From Pseudoalteromonas caenipelagi (GTDB lineage Bacteria; Pseudomonadota; Gammaproteobacteria; Enterobacterales; Alteromonadaceae): 64,000 bases of DNA. The stretch covers positions 124,001-188,000 of the forward strand of contig NZ_JABBPG010000003.1 in NCBI RefSeq assembly GCF_013140855.1. Direction: 5' to 3'. The notes beneath the pieces are model-generated. The model ran no database searches. It saw nothing but the letters and a program-made list of their open reading frames with translations, and was not told the origin of the DNA. Below are positions 8,601-17,573 of this stretch, in pieces (the stretch's first letter is position 1; each line of letters opens with the position of its first letter). Position numbers and translations under genes: made by a program.

Positions 8601-9464
8601 ATGAATATTAGGCAGTCATTTATATGGGCATCAGTAGGCCTGTTTGCTTCACATGTGCAGGCAGTCAACTACTGTGGCGGACAAACGTCAATTAACAATC
8701 CTTTTGAGTGTTGTACTTCAGCAAAAGGGGTTGAGGGTAATTGCACATGGTTTGCTTGGAAAAAAGCAAAGGATGTGTGGGGCCATGCCTTACAATTAAA
8801 CGATTACCCAAGACATGCATATCGCTGGGATGTAAATACTTATAAAGCGATTAACAAAACATCTGGCTACATTTATAGAAGCACGCCGACTTTAAACAGT
8901 GTGGCTATTCAAGATAGTCGCAATGGGAGCTTAGGACATGTCGCTTGGGTTACAAATATAGATGGAACACAATTAACTGTACAGGAACAAAATTGTGAGT
9001 CTGATAATCAATATCCCAACGGGATAGAGCGCAACAGTAACTTTTTTAACAGTTATTTGCTTGGCATCAGAGTGCAGGACTTTTGGGTGAAGGCGCATCA
9101 AATCTCCTCGGATCCGAATGCCTCTATCTATAATCCAAACTTTGATGCTCAATTTAAAGTTAAAAATATCACAAACAGTACGCCTTACTATTTTCGAAAC
9201 CTCGCTTTGGCTGTTCACGATTCACAAGGTAACTATTTATATGATATGAAAAAATTCGAATACTCTAAGCGTGCGTCGGATGCAATTTATACTCTATCGG
9301 AGTTGAGTGATGGAAACTATATACTGTCTGGCGGGGAAGCATCATCTGGGGTAAGAGCGGTTTCTTATTTCACTCGTCCGGGGCAATATCGAATTGTAGC
9401 CAAAGTAAGGTGGCTTGATAACTCTTGGACTGAAGTGGGTTATCAAGATATCACTGTGCAGTAA
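8601..9464 (+). CDS. Secreted CHAP-domain protein (putative peptidoglycan amidase/endopeptidase)
   Basis: 287 residues. Residues 1-21 form a Sec signal peptide ending in VQA. Residues about 25-160 match a CHAP domain, with nucleophile Cys48 in GNCTWFAW and general-base His113 in LGHVAWV, followed by the acidic/polar residue region VQEQNCESD. CHAP enzymes cleave the peptide part of peptidoglycan. The C-terminal ~120 residues look like a beta-sandwich domain (FKVKNITNSTPYYFRNLALAV) that might bind wall or partner protein. Several cysteines (CGG, ECC, C134) suggest disulphides. An AAGGA site lies before the ATG. It is divergent from the NBR1-Ig regulator with about 210 bases between them. It may act on the cell's own wall or on competitors; sequence alone does not decide. 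Confidence 0.8.
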   Translation: MNIRQSFIWASVGLFASHVQAVNYCGGQTSINNPFECCTSAKGVEGNCTWFAWKKAKDVWGHALQLNDYPRHAYRWDVNTYKAINKTSGYIYRSTPTLNSVAIQDSRNGSLGHVAWVTNIDGTQLTVQEQNCESDNQYPNGIERNSNFFNSYLLGIRVQDFWVKAHQISSDPNASIYNPNFDAQFKVKNITNSTPYYFRNLALAVHDSQGNYLYDMKKFEYSKRASDAIYTLSELSDGNYILSGGEASSGVRAVSYFTRPGQYRIVAKVRWLDNSWTEVGYQDITVQ

Positions 9465-9713
9465 CTTGGCTATCTAAAAACTAGGAGTAGTGTTTTACTA
9501 AGCAATACTCCTTAATAGTTACATAACCTCAGCTCCGCATAAGCGAATTTGCCTAACAAAGTTATGTTGCCCACTATGTGTTTCTTTCATTTGTTATAGC
9601 CTGCTTATTATTGCGTAAAAGCGCCTTGTTCTTGACCAAAACCCCTCATTGAATTGTTCGTTTTGTCAGTTTACAAATATGTCCTATTTCAAAACTTTTA
9701 TCCAAATCTGAGG
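9465..9713. other. Intergenic, one weak hairpin
   Basis: No gene is visible in these 249 bases. AGGAGTA (9483-9489) pairs with TACTCCT (9506-9512) and may end transcription of the CHAP gene, but no good T-run follows. Confidence 0.4.
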
Positions 9714-10744
9714 TTAAATAAATACATGCTCAAGTAATGTTAACTGGCCTGAATGAGTGTCGATTTTACATTCGATACCCAAAGGTAAAATAACCTGTGG
9801 ATCGGTATGACCAAAATCTAGATTTGCGATGATGGTAAGCTGCTAGTTACCAAACTCTTCTTTAACCACACTGAGTATGGTTTTCTCAAGTTGTATTTGC
9901 TCTTCTTCACTATAGTCTCGAGGTCTACCAATGAGTAGGGCACTGAGTTTTTCAAACACACCCATAACGCCATAATTGCGTAACCAGTAACGGACGCAGT
10001 CAATAGATGGTTTCTCTTGAGATGTCTCTAAGAAGAGTATTTTGTTTTGCCAAAAACTCGCTGATGGCCAGTACTGGGTGCCTTTTAGCATCTCTAGACT
10101 TCATGCATCCACCAAACAACTTCCCCGTTACTGGTTGGTTTCCTTGCAATACTTGAGGTCCTCTGTTGACTAATAGTTTGGCGCGCATTCCTGTGTTCTC
10201 ACTATTTTTCCAATCGGGATAACCTTGGCTATATAGGTTAAATGTAGGTAGCAGTTGTGTATTTGGGTTGGTTGTAAAAAAGCGACGTAGATAGCTTTGG
10301 TAATCACTATCGAAGTTTTGTGTAACGGGGCAAAGCCTGCCATCACAGAAGGACCGTTGAAAGTCACTAATCCAGCTAGGTTTAGTGTAGCTGTTATGTT
10401 GGTGGAATCCGGTAAGTCTATGAATAAAATAGGGTTACTCTTTATTGTCTCAATATCAAGGTGCTTAAGTATTCGCACAGAGTCTGATCCGCCAATAGTC
10501 GCAATGATGGCATCGACTTTTGGATTTTTAAAAGCTGCGTTAATATCACCTGAGCGCAATCTGGGGCTTTGGAATAACTTTTCATCATCCATTGTTGCGC
10601 TGGATATTAAAGAATGTTGAAGCCAGGTGCGTTGAGATTTTGTAACCCTTTTTGGTATATATGCGGAAATGCCGAAGGTCCTCCCCACGAGGGAGAAACG
10701 ATAGCAAATGTACTGCTTTTACGCAGGAGTTTTGATTTTATCAT
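9714..10744 (-). pseudogene. Decayed S66-family (LD-carboxypeptidase / MccF-like) peptidase
   Basis: A full-length S66 peptidase can be read only by changing frame several times. The ATG at 10744 (AAGGA before it) opens with FAIVSPSWGGPSAFPHIYQK, typical of the family start. The reading then shifts to the frame containing VDAIIATIGGSDSVRIL and FNGPSVMAGFA, including the nucleophile region. It shifts again near 10290-10330 into QGYPDWKN and LLVNRGPQVLQG, and again near 10090 into ILFLETSQEKPS and LIGRPRDYSEEE. Finally an in-frame TAG at 9841-9843 precedes a still recognisable tail, ANLDFGHTDPQVILPLG, ending at 9714. At least three frameshifts and one stop mean no active enzyme is made unless the assembly is wrong. 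Family members cleave LD-peptide bonds of peptidoglycan or inactivate microcin C. Confidence 0.88.
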
Positions 10745-10808
10745 AACTATATATCCTTTATAGTTAATGACTTAAAGATATCAACCAGTTCCTTTAAAAA
10801 CAACAGAT

Positions 10809-11111
10809 TTAAGCTATTCGATGAGGGGGAATATCCGCTTTAATAAGTCGGCTATTTTCTAAATGTAGTGTGCCTTGATAAACGCTCTCACCATCAGAGC
10901 TAAATTCAAAGGTAAATTGGCTTTTTATTCCTGGCTTGCCGTTTCTGAGAATGCCGAGACGACGTTTTTCACAGGCAACGCTTATAAGCTGTACTTGCAG
11001 TTTTTGTGCTTGGTGTTGCGCATGACCTTTGGCTGCTTCAGCCGCTTGTCTACTTGTCCAGAACAGTGCAATGATTACACCGATAATAATAAAAAGCCAA
11101 AGTGTTGCCAT
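10809..11111 (-). CDS. DUF3301-type single-pass membrane protein
   Basis: 100 residues. One N-terminal transmembrane helix (LWLFIIIGVIIALFW) is followed by a charged region and a beta-rich tail with KRRLGILRNGKPGIKSQFTF and FSSDGESVYQGTL, the pattern of DUF3301. The gene begins at the base next to the end of the DUF3549 gene, so the two are surely co-transcribed. The function is unknown. Confidence 0.82.
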   Translation of the reverse strand: MATLWLFIIIGVIIALFWTSRQAAEAAKGHAQHQAQKLQVQLISVACEKRRLGILRNGKPGIKSQFTFEFSSDGESVYQGTLHLENSRLIKADIPPHRIA

Positions 11112-12140
11112 TTACGAAAATAACCTACCAATTGCGCGTGAGAGCTCATCACTGCGGTTTTCTGCTCTTAGAATAGCTAAAACATGTGGGCGAAGTGTTG
11201 GAATTGCAACTAAATCCGCAAAAATACTGGCAAATAGACCATCTACCTGCTGATTGTTTGCAGCACAATCCAAAAATTTGAAGAGTCGCTCTGAGTCAAC
11301 AAATACTTCCCAACAACGGCCCGCTAAAGTGAGCAGTATGTCGGCTTCAAAGCGATAATCACTGTTTAACACTAAATCTACACTTTGCGCTATCAAACCC
11401 TGAGCTTTACTGCCCGAAATTGCTCTTAAGTTACAAATTAGCTCGCTTAGATTTTTTTGTTCAATGCTGGTTTTTATCGCACTTTGCAGCTGCTCAGAAA
11501 ACACTGTGCTCACTTCTATATGCTCGAGCATGGCACTGAGTGGTTGCTTTACCTCAAGAGGAAGTGAAGGCCAACTTTTTTGCAAGTTTGCATTATTTTG
11601 CCCGTGATCTAAGCGAAAGGCAAAATCTGCGATGCCTTGTACAGCCATGCTTTGCCATGCATCCTGTGGCAATTTACCGGCAAAGTACAGTTCGCTATAT
11701 TCGTAATATTGTGAGGCCGGGCGGTTTAGTTCCCTTTTTAACAATGCATTAAACGCTGCGAGTTTATTTGCATTAGGCGTAAAAACATAAGGATTATTAT
11801 CAAGCTTTCCATCAGCTTGTTCACCCGTTAGTTCCGTTCCAAGTGCCTCAAGAACCATGCTGGCAAAGTGATCTCTACTGGCAACGATGAGCTTGCTTTG
11901 CTCATCTAAAGGAAGCTTTAAAAACCAAACATAAGGGTCAACCGTCGCTTGGTTATCCCAAAATTGAATCGCAATCAGGGCGTGTCCAGCAAGTGGAAAT
12001 GGATAAGGTACCTGAGCGGCTTCAATTTGCGCAAATTGTTGCTTGTCTATTTTGGTAATTCTTCTGCCAATGTCATACACCCGCCATTGCGTGCCTGCTG
12101 CACTCAAAAGTTCGCCTAAAGTAGAAATTTGCGCTGTCAT
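11112..12140 (-). CDS. DUF3549-type conserved protein
   Basis: 342 residues, no signal peptide or membrane helix. The opening MTAQISTLGELLSAAGTQWR and VYDIGRRITKI, followed by ALIAIQFWDNQ and DPYVWFLKLPLDEQ, are characteristic of DUF3549, a family common in Alteromonadales, Vibrionales and pseudomonads. The C-terminal half is helical with repeat-like pattern. It is the first gene of a two-gene operon with the DUF3301 protein. Function unknown. Confidence 0.85.
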   Translation of the reverse strand: MTAQISTLGELLSAAGTQWRVYDIGRRITKIDKQQFAQIEAAQVPYPFPLAGHALIAIQFWDNQATVDPYVWFLKLPLDEQSKLIVASRDHFASMVLEALGTELTGEQADGKLDNNPYVFTPNANKLAAFNALLKRELNRPASQYYEYSELYFAGKLPQDAWQSMAVQGIADFAFRLDHGQNNANLQKSWPSLPLEVKQPLSAMLEHIEVSTVFSEQLQSAIKTSIEQKNLSELICNLRAISGSKAQGLIAQSVDLVLNSDYRFEADILLTLAGRCWEVFVDSERLFKFLDCAANNQQVDGLFASIFADLVAIPTLRPHVLAILRAENRSDELSRAIGRLFS

Positions 12141-12265
12141 GGTTCACTCACTTGATTATTTTGGGTGATGATTATACCCATAATTATGTGTGCTGATAAG
12201 CAAGCTCTATGTAAAGACTGGTAATTTGGGTATAATTGCCGCATATATACGCAAGAGTTTTAGTT

Positions 12266-12601
12266 GTGCCAGTTACCCTACATCAACATTTACAAATGCA
12301 GCTACAAGCCTTAGAGCAAGCATTGGCTAGTGCAAAGTTATGGCAAATCACACCGATAGATCCCCAATTATTACAATCGACGCAGCCTTTTTGTTGTGAC
12401 ACGCTGCAATTTGAGCAGTGGTTACAGTTTGTGTTTATACCTAAAATGTCGGCTTTAATTGCGCAAGATTTACCTCTACCTACAAATATTGCGATCGCGC
12501 CTATGGCACAAATGACATTAAGTGACCAAGCAAATTACGATGTCATTCTGAGTATTTTAGAGCAAATCGACAATAGCTTATCGCAAAGTGATGTATGTTA
12601 G
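12266..12601 (+). CDS. yqcC: YqcC family protein
   Basis: 111 residues from the GTG at 12266, which has an AAGAG site at the right distance and gives the ~109-residue length usual for the family; the frame extends to a TTG at 12236 that adds an atypical leader. The helical sequence with LQALEQALASAKLWQ, CCDTLQFEQWLQFVFIPKM and LPLPTNIAIAPMA is the YqcC (DUF446) pattern. Its last bases overlap truC, and yqcC-truC-yqcA form an operon as in E. coli. Function unknown. Confidence 0.88.
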   Translation: MPVTLHQHLQMQLQALEQALASAKLWQITPIDPQLLQSTQPFCCDTLQFEQWLQFVFIPKMSALIAQDLPLPTNIAIAPMAQMTLSDQANYDVILSILEQIDNSLSQSDVC

Positions 12602-13329
12602 AGATTGTCTATCAAGATGAGCACTATGTGGCGATTAATAAGCCATCTGGTTTACTAGTGCACCGTTCTTTTTTAGATAAAAGAGAAACCCAATTTGCCA
12701 TGCAAATGCTCAGAGATCAGCTTGGTCAACACGTGTTTCCTGTGCATCGATTAGATAGACCGACTTCAGGCGTTTTATTATTTGCTTTAAGCTCCGAAGC
12801 TGCGCGGGATATGAACCAAGTGTTTATCGATGGCAACATAGAAAAGCGCTATCTTGCTTTGGTCAGAGGCTTTGCACCTGAGTCAGTCTTTTTAGATCGG
12901 CCGCTTAAAGAAGAGTTAGATAAAATTGCGGACAAGTTTGCTAATCAAGACAAAGCGCCGCAAGAAGCGCAAACGCAGTTTAATTGTCTATTCCAAGCAA
13001 GCTTACCTATCCCTTTTGGTAAGTATCCAAGCATTCGCTACAGCTTAGTCGAGTGCTTTCCAAAAACGGGCCGAAAGCATCAGATCCGCAGGCATTTAAA
13101 GCATTTATCTTACCCAATTATTGGTGATGTAAACCATGGTGATAATCAGCATAACCACTTCTTTTTTGAACATTTTTCACTGCAAAGGTTAATGCTGTTT
13201 GCAACTTCACTTAAGTTTGCTCATCCTTACACTAAAGAAATAATAACTATTAAAGCCCGCCTTGGAGAGCAAATGTTATCTATTTGCGAACAATTAGGTT
13301 GGCCTAAGACTGAGAAGGATTATGAATAA
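12595..13329 (+). CDS. truC: tRNA pseudouridine(65) synthase TruC
   Basis: 244 residues. TruC isomerises U65 in tRNA-Ile and tRNA-Asp. The RluA-type motif HRLDRPTSG holds the catalytic Asp54. Other family segments are INKPSGLLVHRS, the KRYLALVRG stretch, and TGRKHQIRRHLKHLSYPIIGD near the C-terminus. The start at 12595 overlaps the end of yqcC by seven bases. Notably, tRNA-Asp, a substrate in E. coli, is encoded in seven copies further along this window. Confidence 0.95.
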   Translation: MLEIVYQDEHYVAINKPSGLLVHRSFLDKRETQFAMQMLRDQLGQHVFPVHRLDRPTSGVLLFALSSEAARDMNQVFIDGNIEKRYLALVRGFAPESVFLDRPLKEELDKIADKFANQDKAPQEAQTQFNCLFQASLPIPFGKYPSIRYSLVECFPKTGRKHQIRRHLKHLSYPIIGDVNHGDNQHNHFFFEHFSLQRLMLFATSLKFAHPYTKEIITIKARLGEQMLSICEQLGWPKTEKDYE

Positions 13330-13772
13330 TGGCGTCAGTATCGATATTTGTAGGCAGTATGTATGGCAACGCAGATAACTTAGCGGCGGAAGTAAAGAAT
13401 AAGCTAGTAAGCCTTGGTCATGATGCGACTGTGTTTGAAGGTGGAAGTATTGAACAATTAGAAAGTGCAAAAAACGTGCTCTTTATCACCTCAACAACAG
13501 GCTCTGGTGATTTACCTGACAACATTCAGCCATTGTTTCAACAAATGCAAAGTCAATTTCCAATGTTAACCGATAAAAAAGTCGGGGTGATTGGACTCGG
13601 TGATAGCAGTTATGGTGAAACATTTTGCGGTGCGGGTCGACAAGTGGATGCGTTAGTAAAAGAGCTAAATGCAACAATACCTGTTGAACGACTAGATATC
13701 GATGCCTGTGAGCACTTTGAACCGTGGGAACCGGCCGCGCCTTGGCTGATGCTTTGGGCCGCGCAATTATAA
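13329..13772 (+). CDS. yqcA: Flavodoxin-like protein YqcA
   Basis: 147 residues, a short-chain flavodoxin. The FMN phosphate loop is GSMYGNADNLA, and the isoalloxazine-binding loops are STTGSGDLPDN and GLGDSSYGETFCGAG. It starts on the last base of the truC stop codon, so it is translationally coupled. A role as an electron carrier is inferred; the E. coli partner of YqcA is not well defined. The bidirectional terminator at 13783 follows. Confidence 0.92.
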   Translation: MASVSIFVGSMYGNADNLAAEVKNKLVSLGHDATVFEGGSIEQLESAKNVLFITSTTGSGDLPDNIQPLFQQMQSQFPMLTDKKVGVIGLGDSSYGETFCGAGRQVDALVKELNATIPVERLDIDACEHFEPWEPAAPWLMLWAAQL

Positions 13773-13782
13773 AAACAAAAAA

Positions 13783-13806
13783 AGCGCCAAGTTGGCGCTT
13801 TTTTTT
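13783..13806 (+). terminator. Bidirectional terminator between yqcA and mltD
   Basis: AGCGCC / GGCGCT stem around AAGTT, with A-run before and T-run after, so it serves both convergent genes. Confidence 0.88.
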
Positions 13807-15373
13807 ATGAGCTTTTTACATCCACTTTAAGCTTTAATCTCTGCCCAGGATAAAGGTACTTCTGACCTTGTAAGTCATTCCATTTGACTATTTCTTTCAC
13901 AGTCAGGTTAAACTTTGAGGCAATTCTTGCCAACGAATCACCACGCCTTACTTTATATGTAATAGTGCGGTTACTCGTATTGCTTGCTATCTGCTCATTT
14001 TTAGCTTGCTGGTAAATGGTTAACTTTTGTCCCAATCGCAAAATAGAGCTCGGCTTGAGTCGATTCCAGCTTGCTAGCTGCTTGATAGTGACATCATACT
14101 CGCGGCTAATATCCCACAATGTATCACCATTGGTCACCACATGAACCTTTTCAGCGCGCTGTGTTTTTGCAATTGAGTTTCTGACACTAGCTGGTAAGTG
14201 CTCGCTTTTTAACTCACCATCACTAATAGGTACAAGTAAGTTTTGACCGATTCGGATAATGTGTGAATCTAGTTTATTCAACGACCGAATGGCACTGGCA
14301 CTGGTTGAAAACTTTGCCGCGATGACCGATAGTGTATCGCCCTTTTTGACAGCGTAATGTTGCCAGCGCAAACGGTCTTTAATGTCAGTGGCAGCAAGTT
14401 TTTCTTTAAAAGCGTCTACTTTGTCCGCCGGTAATAGTAGCGAATGAGGACCATTCGGGTCGCTTGCCCAGCGATTAAATGCAGGGTTTAATCTGTAGAG
14501 TTCCGTCAGCGAAATATCCGCCATGTCAGCGGCGAGCGCTAAGTCAATTTGAGAGCCTATATCAACAGACTCAACCACCTGCGCATTAATTATCTTTTTC
14601 CAGCTGACATTAAATTCTTCTTGTCGTTTTAATAAATCAGACAAGGCTAGTAACTTTGGAACATAGGCAGTGGTTTCTCTTGGTAAATCGAGAGACCAAA
14701 AATCGGTTGGTAAATGCTTTTTACGGTTTTTTCTAATTGCTTTGAGTAGCCGCCCTTCACCAGAATTATAAGCTGCTATTGCATTAAGCCAGTCGCCTTC
14801 AAGTGTTTTGTGTAGATAGCTAAGATAATCAAGGGCTGCTCGAGTTGATTGTACGATATCTCTACGGCCGTCATACCACCAATTTTGTTTCAGATTGAAC
14901 CTTTCTCCTGTTTTTGGCATAAATTGCCAAATACCCGATGCACTGCGGTGAGAGTAGCCAAATGGGTCAAATGCGCTTTCAACAATAGGCAAAAGCGCTA
15001 TTTCGATGGGCATTTGACGCTTTTCAACTTCTTCAACGATGAAGTATAAATAGGGTTCAGCCCGCTTTGAAATGCGGTCTAAATAGGCTTGATGGCGCTG
15101 ATAATAGTTACGCTCTGCAACCACAGGACGATTCTGTGGAACGTCAATCGAAAGTTGGTAGCGAATGCGCTCCCATACGTCATCAAACACAGGGGGTGGC
15201 TCATCTACTTCCATGGGCTCTTGGCTTGCACTGAGTAAGGTGTCACTGATCTCTGCAGGGCTCGCGCTGTTAAGTTGCGATGCAGTCAATTCTGTTGATT
15301 TATTAAAATCAGAAACGCTTTGACAACCGCTTAACAAAGCCACCAAAACAAGGGAAATAGACAATTTATTCAT
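13805..15373 (-). CDS. mltD: Membrane-bound lytic murein transglycosylase D
   Basis: 522 residues from the ATG at 15373. A lipoprotein signal ends in LLSGC with acylated Cys17. The SLT domain (about residues 90-240) contains the catalytic glutamate in ALLPIVESAFDPFGYS, followed by ASGIWQFMPKTG and IAAYNSGEGR. Three LysM peptidoglycan-binding repeats follow (YAVKKGDTLSVIAAKF, HVVTNGDTLWDISREY, YKVRRGDSLARIASKF); E. coli MltD has two. It cleaves glycan strands with 1,6-anhydro product. The mltD-gloB adjacency is conserved from E. coli. Confidence 0.95.
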   Translation of the reverse strand: MNKLSISLVLVALLSGCQSVSDFNKSTELTASQLNSASPAEISDTLLSASQEPMEVDEPPPVFDDVWERIRYQLSIDVPQNRPVVAERNYYQRHQAYLDRISKRAEPYLYFIVEEVEKRQMPIEIALLPIVESAFDPFGYSHRSASGIWQFMPKTGERFNLKQNWWYDGRRDIVQSTRAALDYLSYLHKTLEGDWLNAIAAYNSGEGRLLKAIRKNRKKHLPTDFWSLDLPRETTAYVPKLLALSDLLKRQEEFNVSWKKIINAQVVESVDIGSQIDLALAADMADISLTELYRLNPAFNRWASDPNGPHSLLLPADKVDAFKEKLAATDIKDRLRWQHYAVKKGDTLSVIAAKFSTSASAIRSLNKLDSHIIRIGQNLLVPISDGELKSEHLPASVRNSIAKTQRAEKVHVVTNGDTLWDISREYDVTIKQLASWNRLKPSSILRLGQKLTIYQQAKNEQIASNTSNRTITYKVRRGDSLARIASKFNLTVKEIVKWNDLQGQKYLYPGQRLKLKVDVKSS

Positions 15374-15458
15374 AGACAATTTTCTGTTACTCGAGCAAAA
15401 ACCCGCCAATACTACCTGTTAAGTGTATATATTAAAAGTGATTAGTATAGCCTAATGA

Positions 15459-16226
15459 CTAAAAGCTATCTTTCCAAGCTCTAAGTGCAGCAAACACTTT
15501 CCAAGGTTCTGATAGGTCATCACTTAAGTGGTGCGGGATGTTTGCTTTTGCTTGAGTCAAGGTGGCACGCAAAAAGGGATTTACCGCTCTTTCCTTTGCA
15601 AACGTACTGGGGAGGGTTGGCGTGCACTTACTTACCTGTTGCTCTGCCCATTTCTTATAGTTTTGAATGTCACTATTATTGGGCTCAACAGCACTGGCGA
15701 ATGCTAAGTTTGCTAATGTGTACTCATGGGTGCAATACATCAGTGCATCATCGGGTACATCATTAAACTTACACAGAGTCAGCCACATTTGTTCACTACT
15801 ACCTTCCATCAAGCGTCCACAGCCCGCACTAAAAATAGTGTCTCCTGTAAAGCAAAGCGTGTTACTTAGGTAACAAATGTGGTCAAGAGTATGTCCTGGG
15901 GTTTCAATAACGCGAAGTTTAATGCTCAATACATCGAGCTCATCACCTTCTTTTAATGGATGAGTGATCCCATTAAAAGGAGAGTTTGTAGGCCCATACA
16001 CAGCTATTGACGGTGAAGATTTTAGTAATTCTTGTATACCATTAGTATGATCCCAGTGATGATGGGTGACTAACACACCTTTTAAAGTCGCCTGTTTTTG
16101 TGCGAGGTAAGTGTTTACCGGGTCAGCTTGGCCGGGATCAACGACCCACACATGGTTATTTTCAGTATCGCGTATAGCCCAAATATAATTGTCGGTAAAA
16201 GCTTTGATAGGCTCGACTTGCACCAT
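15459..16226 (-). CDS. gloB: Hydroxyacylglutathione hydrolase (glyoxalase II)
   Basis: 255 residues. The metallo-beta-lactamase motif THHHWDH (residues 54-60) binds two metal ions; GHTLDHICY and FTGDTIFSAGCGRL supply the remaining ligands. The enzyme hydrolyses S-lactoylglutathione to lactate and glutathione in methylglyoxal detoxification. The C-terminal region ends in EPWKVFAALRAWKDSF, typical of the family. It is divergent from the methyltransferase gene at 16279, with 52 bases between. Confidence 0.96.
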   Translation of the reverse strand: MVQVEPIKAFTDNYIWAIRDTENNHVWVVDPGQADPVNTYLAQKQATLKGVLVTHHHWDHTNGIQELLKSSPSIAVYGPTNSPFNGITHPLKEGDELDVLSIKLRVIETPGHTLDHICYLSNTLCFTGDTIFSAGCGRLMEGSSEQMWLTLCKFNDVPDDALMYCTHEYTLANLAFASAVEPNNSDIQNYKKWAEQQVSKCTPTLPSTFAKERAVNPFLRATLTQAKANIPHHLSDDLSEPWKVFAALRAWKDSF

Positions 16227-16278
16227 AGTTAATTGCTCTATAAAGTGAGTGTTAGCATTAGTATAACGAGCAAACTTG

Positions 16279-17034
16279 ATGAAACCAGCCTTAAGTTTTC
16301 AACAGGGTCCAAAGCCTCTTGAATGGCAAGACTTCCCTCATGGGGATTATCTGCGAATCGGTATCGAAAGAAGAGTAGGTAAATGGTTACCGAGAATGTT
16401 TGGGTACCATATGCTGAAATTGGGCAGTCTTAGTGGGCAAATTGATACATCTAAAAGTACCATTAAACATCAAGTATGTGTTTCACCTCATGCATTAGGG
16501 CATGTTGGCGTAGTAGCTGAAATTGATGAATTACCATTTTCAGAGCACAGTGTTGACGTATGTATATTGAGTCAAAGTCTTGAATACCACTCTGACCCCC
16601 ACCACATTTTGCGTGAAGCTCATCGTACGTTAATACCCGGGGGATATATCGTTATTAGCGGTTTTAACCCTTTTAGCTTGTGCGGGTTGGCCAGCGCATT
16701 ACCATTTAGCCGCGAAAAGCTTCCTTGGTCAGGGCGTTTTTTTACCCCGTCTCGGGTTAAGGACTGGTTAGATTTATTGGGCTTTGAAATCCTTGCGGAT
16801 GAGCGCTTTATCTATTCATCACTTGCAAGGGGCAGTCGGTTATCTCGCTTTGCACCTTGGAGACGATTTTGTCGGCATTATTTAAAACCAATGGGGAGTT
16901 GTTATCTATTGGTTGCTCGAAAACGTGTTGCGCCATTGACTCCAATTAAGCCTAAATGGCGTGCCAGACCTAAATGGGCGCCAGCGGTAAAAAGTGCGCG
17001 CTTATCACAAACGCGCTCAAGAACTGAAAAATAA
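16279..17034 (+). CDS. Class I SAM-dependent methyltransferase (YafS-like)
   Basis: 251 residues from the ATG at 16279. The Rossmann core is visible in LGHVGVVAEIDELPFSEHSVDVCILSQ pieces and LIPGGYIVISGFNPFS, which match methyltransferase motifs around the acidic loop and post-I region; the glycine-rich motif I is degenerate. The gene lies between gloB and rnhA, the place of yafS in E. coli. The substrate is unknown. The very basic tail (RARPKWAPAVKSARLSQTRS) is a lineage addition. Confidence 0.85.
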   Translation: MKPALSFQQGPKPLEWQDFPHGDYLRIGIERRVGKWLPRMFGYHMLKLGSLSGQIDTSKSTIKHQVCVSPHALGHVGVVAEIDELPFSEHSVDVCILSQSLEYHSDPHHILREAHRTLIPGGYIVISGFNPFSLCGLASALPFSREKLPWSGRFFTPSRVKDWLDLLGFEILADERFIYSSLARGSRLSRFAPWRRFCRHYLKPMGSCYLLVARKRVAPLTPIKPKWRARPKWAPAVKSARLSQTRSRTEK

Positions 17035-17038
17035 TAGA

Positions 17039-17503
17039 CTATGCTTGGTAGCCTTCATCAACTTCTAAAGCACTAGATGAAGCCGCTTCACGTGCTAAGT
17101 CATCGACTAGCTCATTATATTTATTGCCACTGTGGCCTTTTACCCAGCGCCATTCTATATTGTGGCGCTGACACGCAGCGTCTAGTCTTTTCCATAGGTC
17201 TACGTTTTTAACTGGTGCCTTGGATGCGGTCTTCCAGTTGCGTTTCTTCCAGTTTTCTAACCATGACTCAATCCCTTGCTTGACGTATTGGCTATCTGTG
17301 TACAAGATGATGTGGCACGGTCTTTTGAGCGTTTCAAGTGCAACGATGGCTGCTAACATTTCCATTCGGTTATTGGTTGTCAAGGTATAGCCTTGAGCTA
17401 ATTGCTTTTCATGGCCTTGATAACACATATACACGCCATAGCCGCCGGGCCCAGGATTACCAAGACACGAACCATCGGTATAAATCTCTACTGTTTTTTG
17501 CAC
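17039..17503 (-). CDS. rnhA: Ribonuclease HI
   Basis: 154 residues, the usual length. The four catalytic acids are visible: Asp10 in IYTDGSC, Glu48 in NNRMEM, Asp70 in LYTDSQY and Asp134 in LVDDLAREA; His124 lies in VKGHSGN. It degrades RNA in RNA-DNA hybrids. It is divergent from dnaQ with about 70 bases between, the same overlapping-promoter arrangement as in E. coli. Confidence 0.97.
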   Translation of the reverse strand: MQKTVEIYTDGSCLGNPGPGGYGVYMCYQGHEKQLAQGYTLTTNNRMEMLAAIVALETLKRPCHIILYTDSQYVKQGIESWLENWKKRNWKTASKAPVKNVDLWKRLDAACQRHNIEWRWVKGHSGNKYNELVDDLAREAASSSALEVDEGYQA

Positions 17504-17573
17504 GAATAGACCTGTTTTTATGTAGAATGTAACTATTAATGGTTAACCATAACAAAGTTGGGCGTCAGACGAT

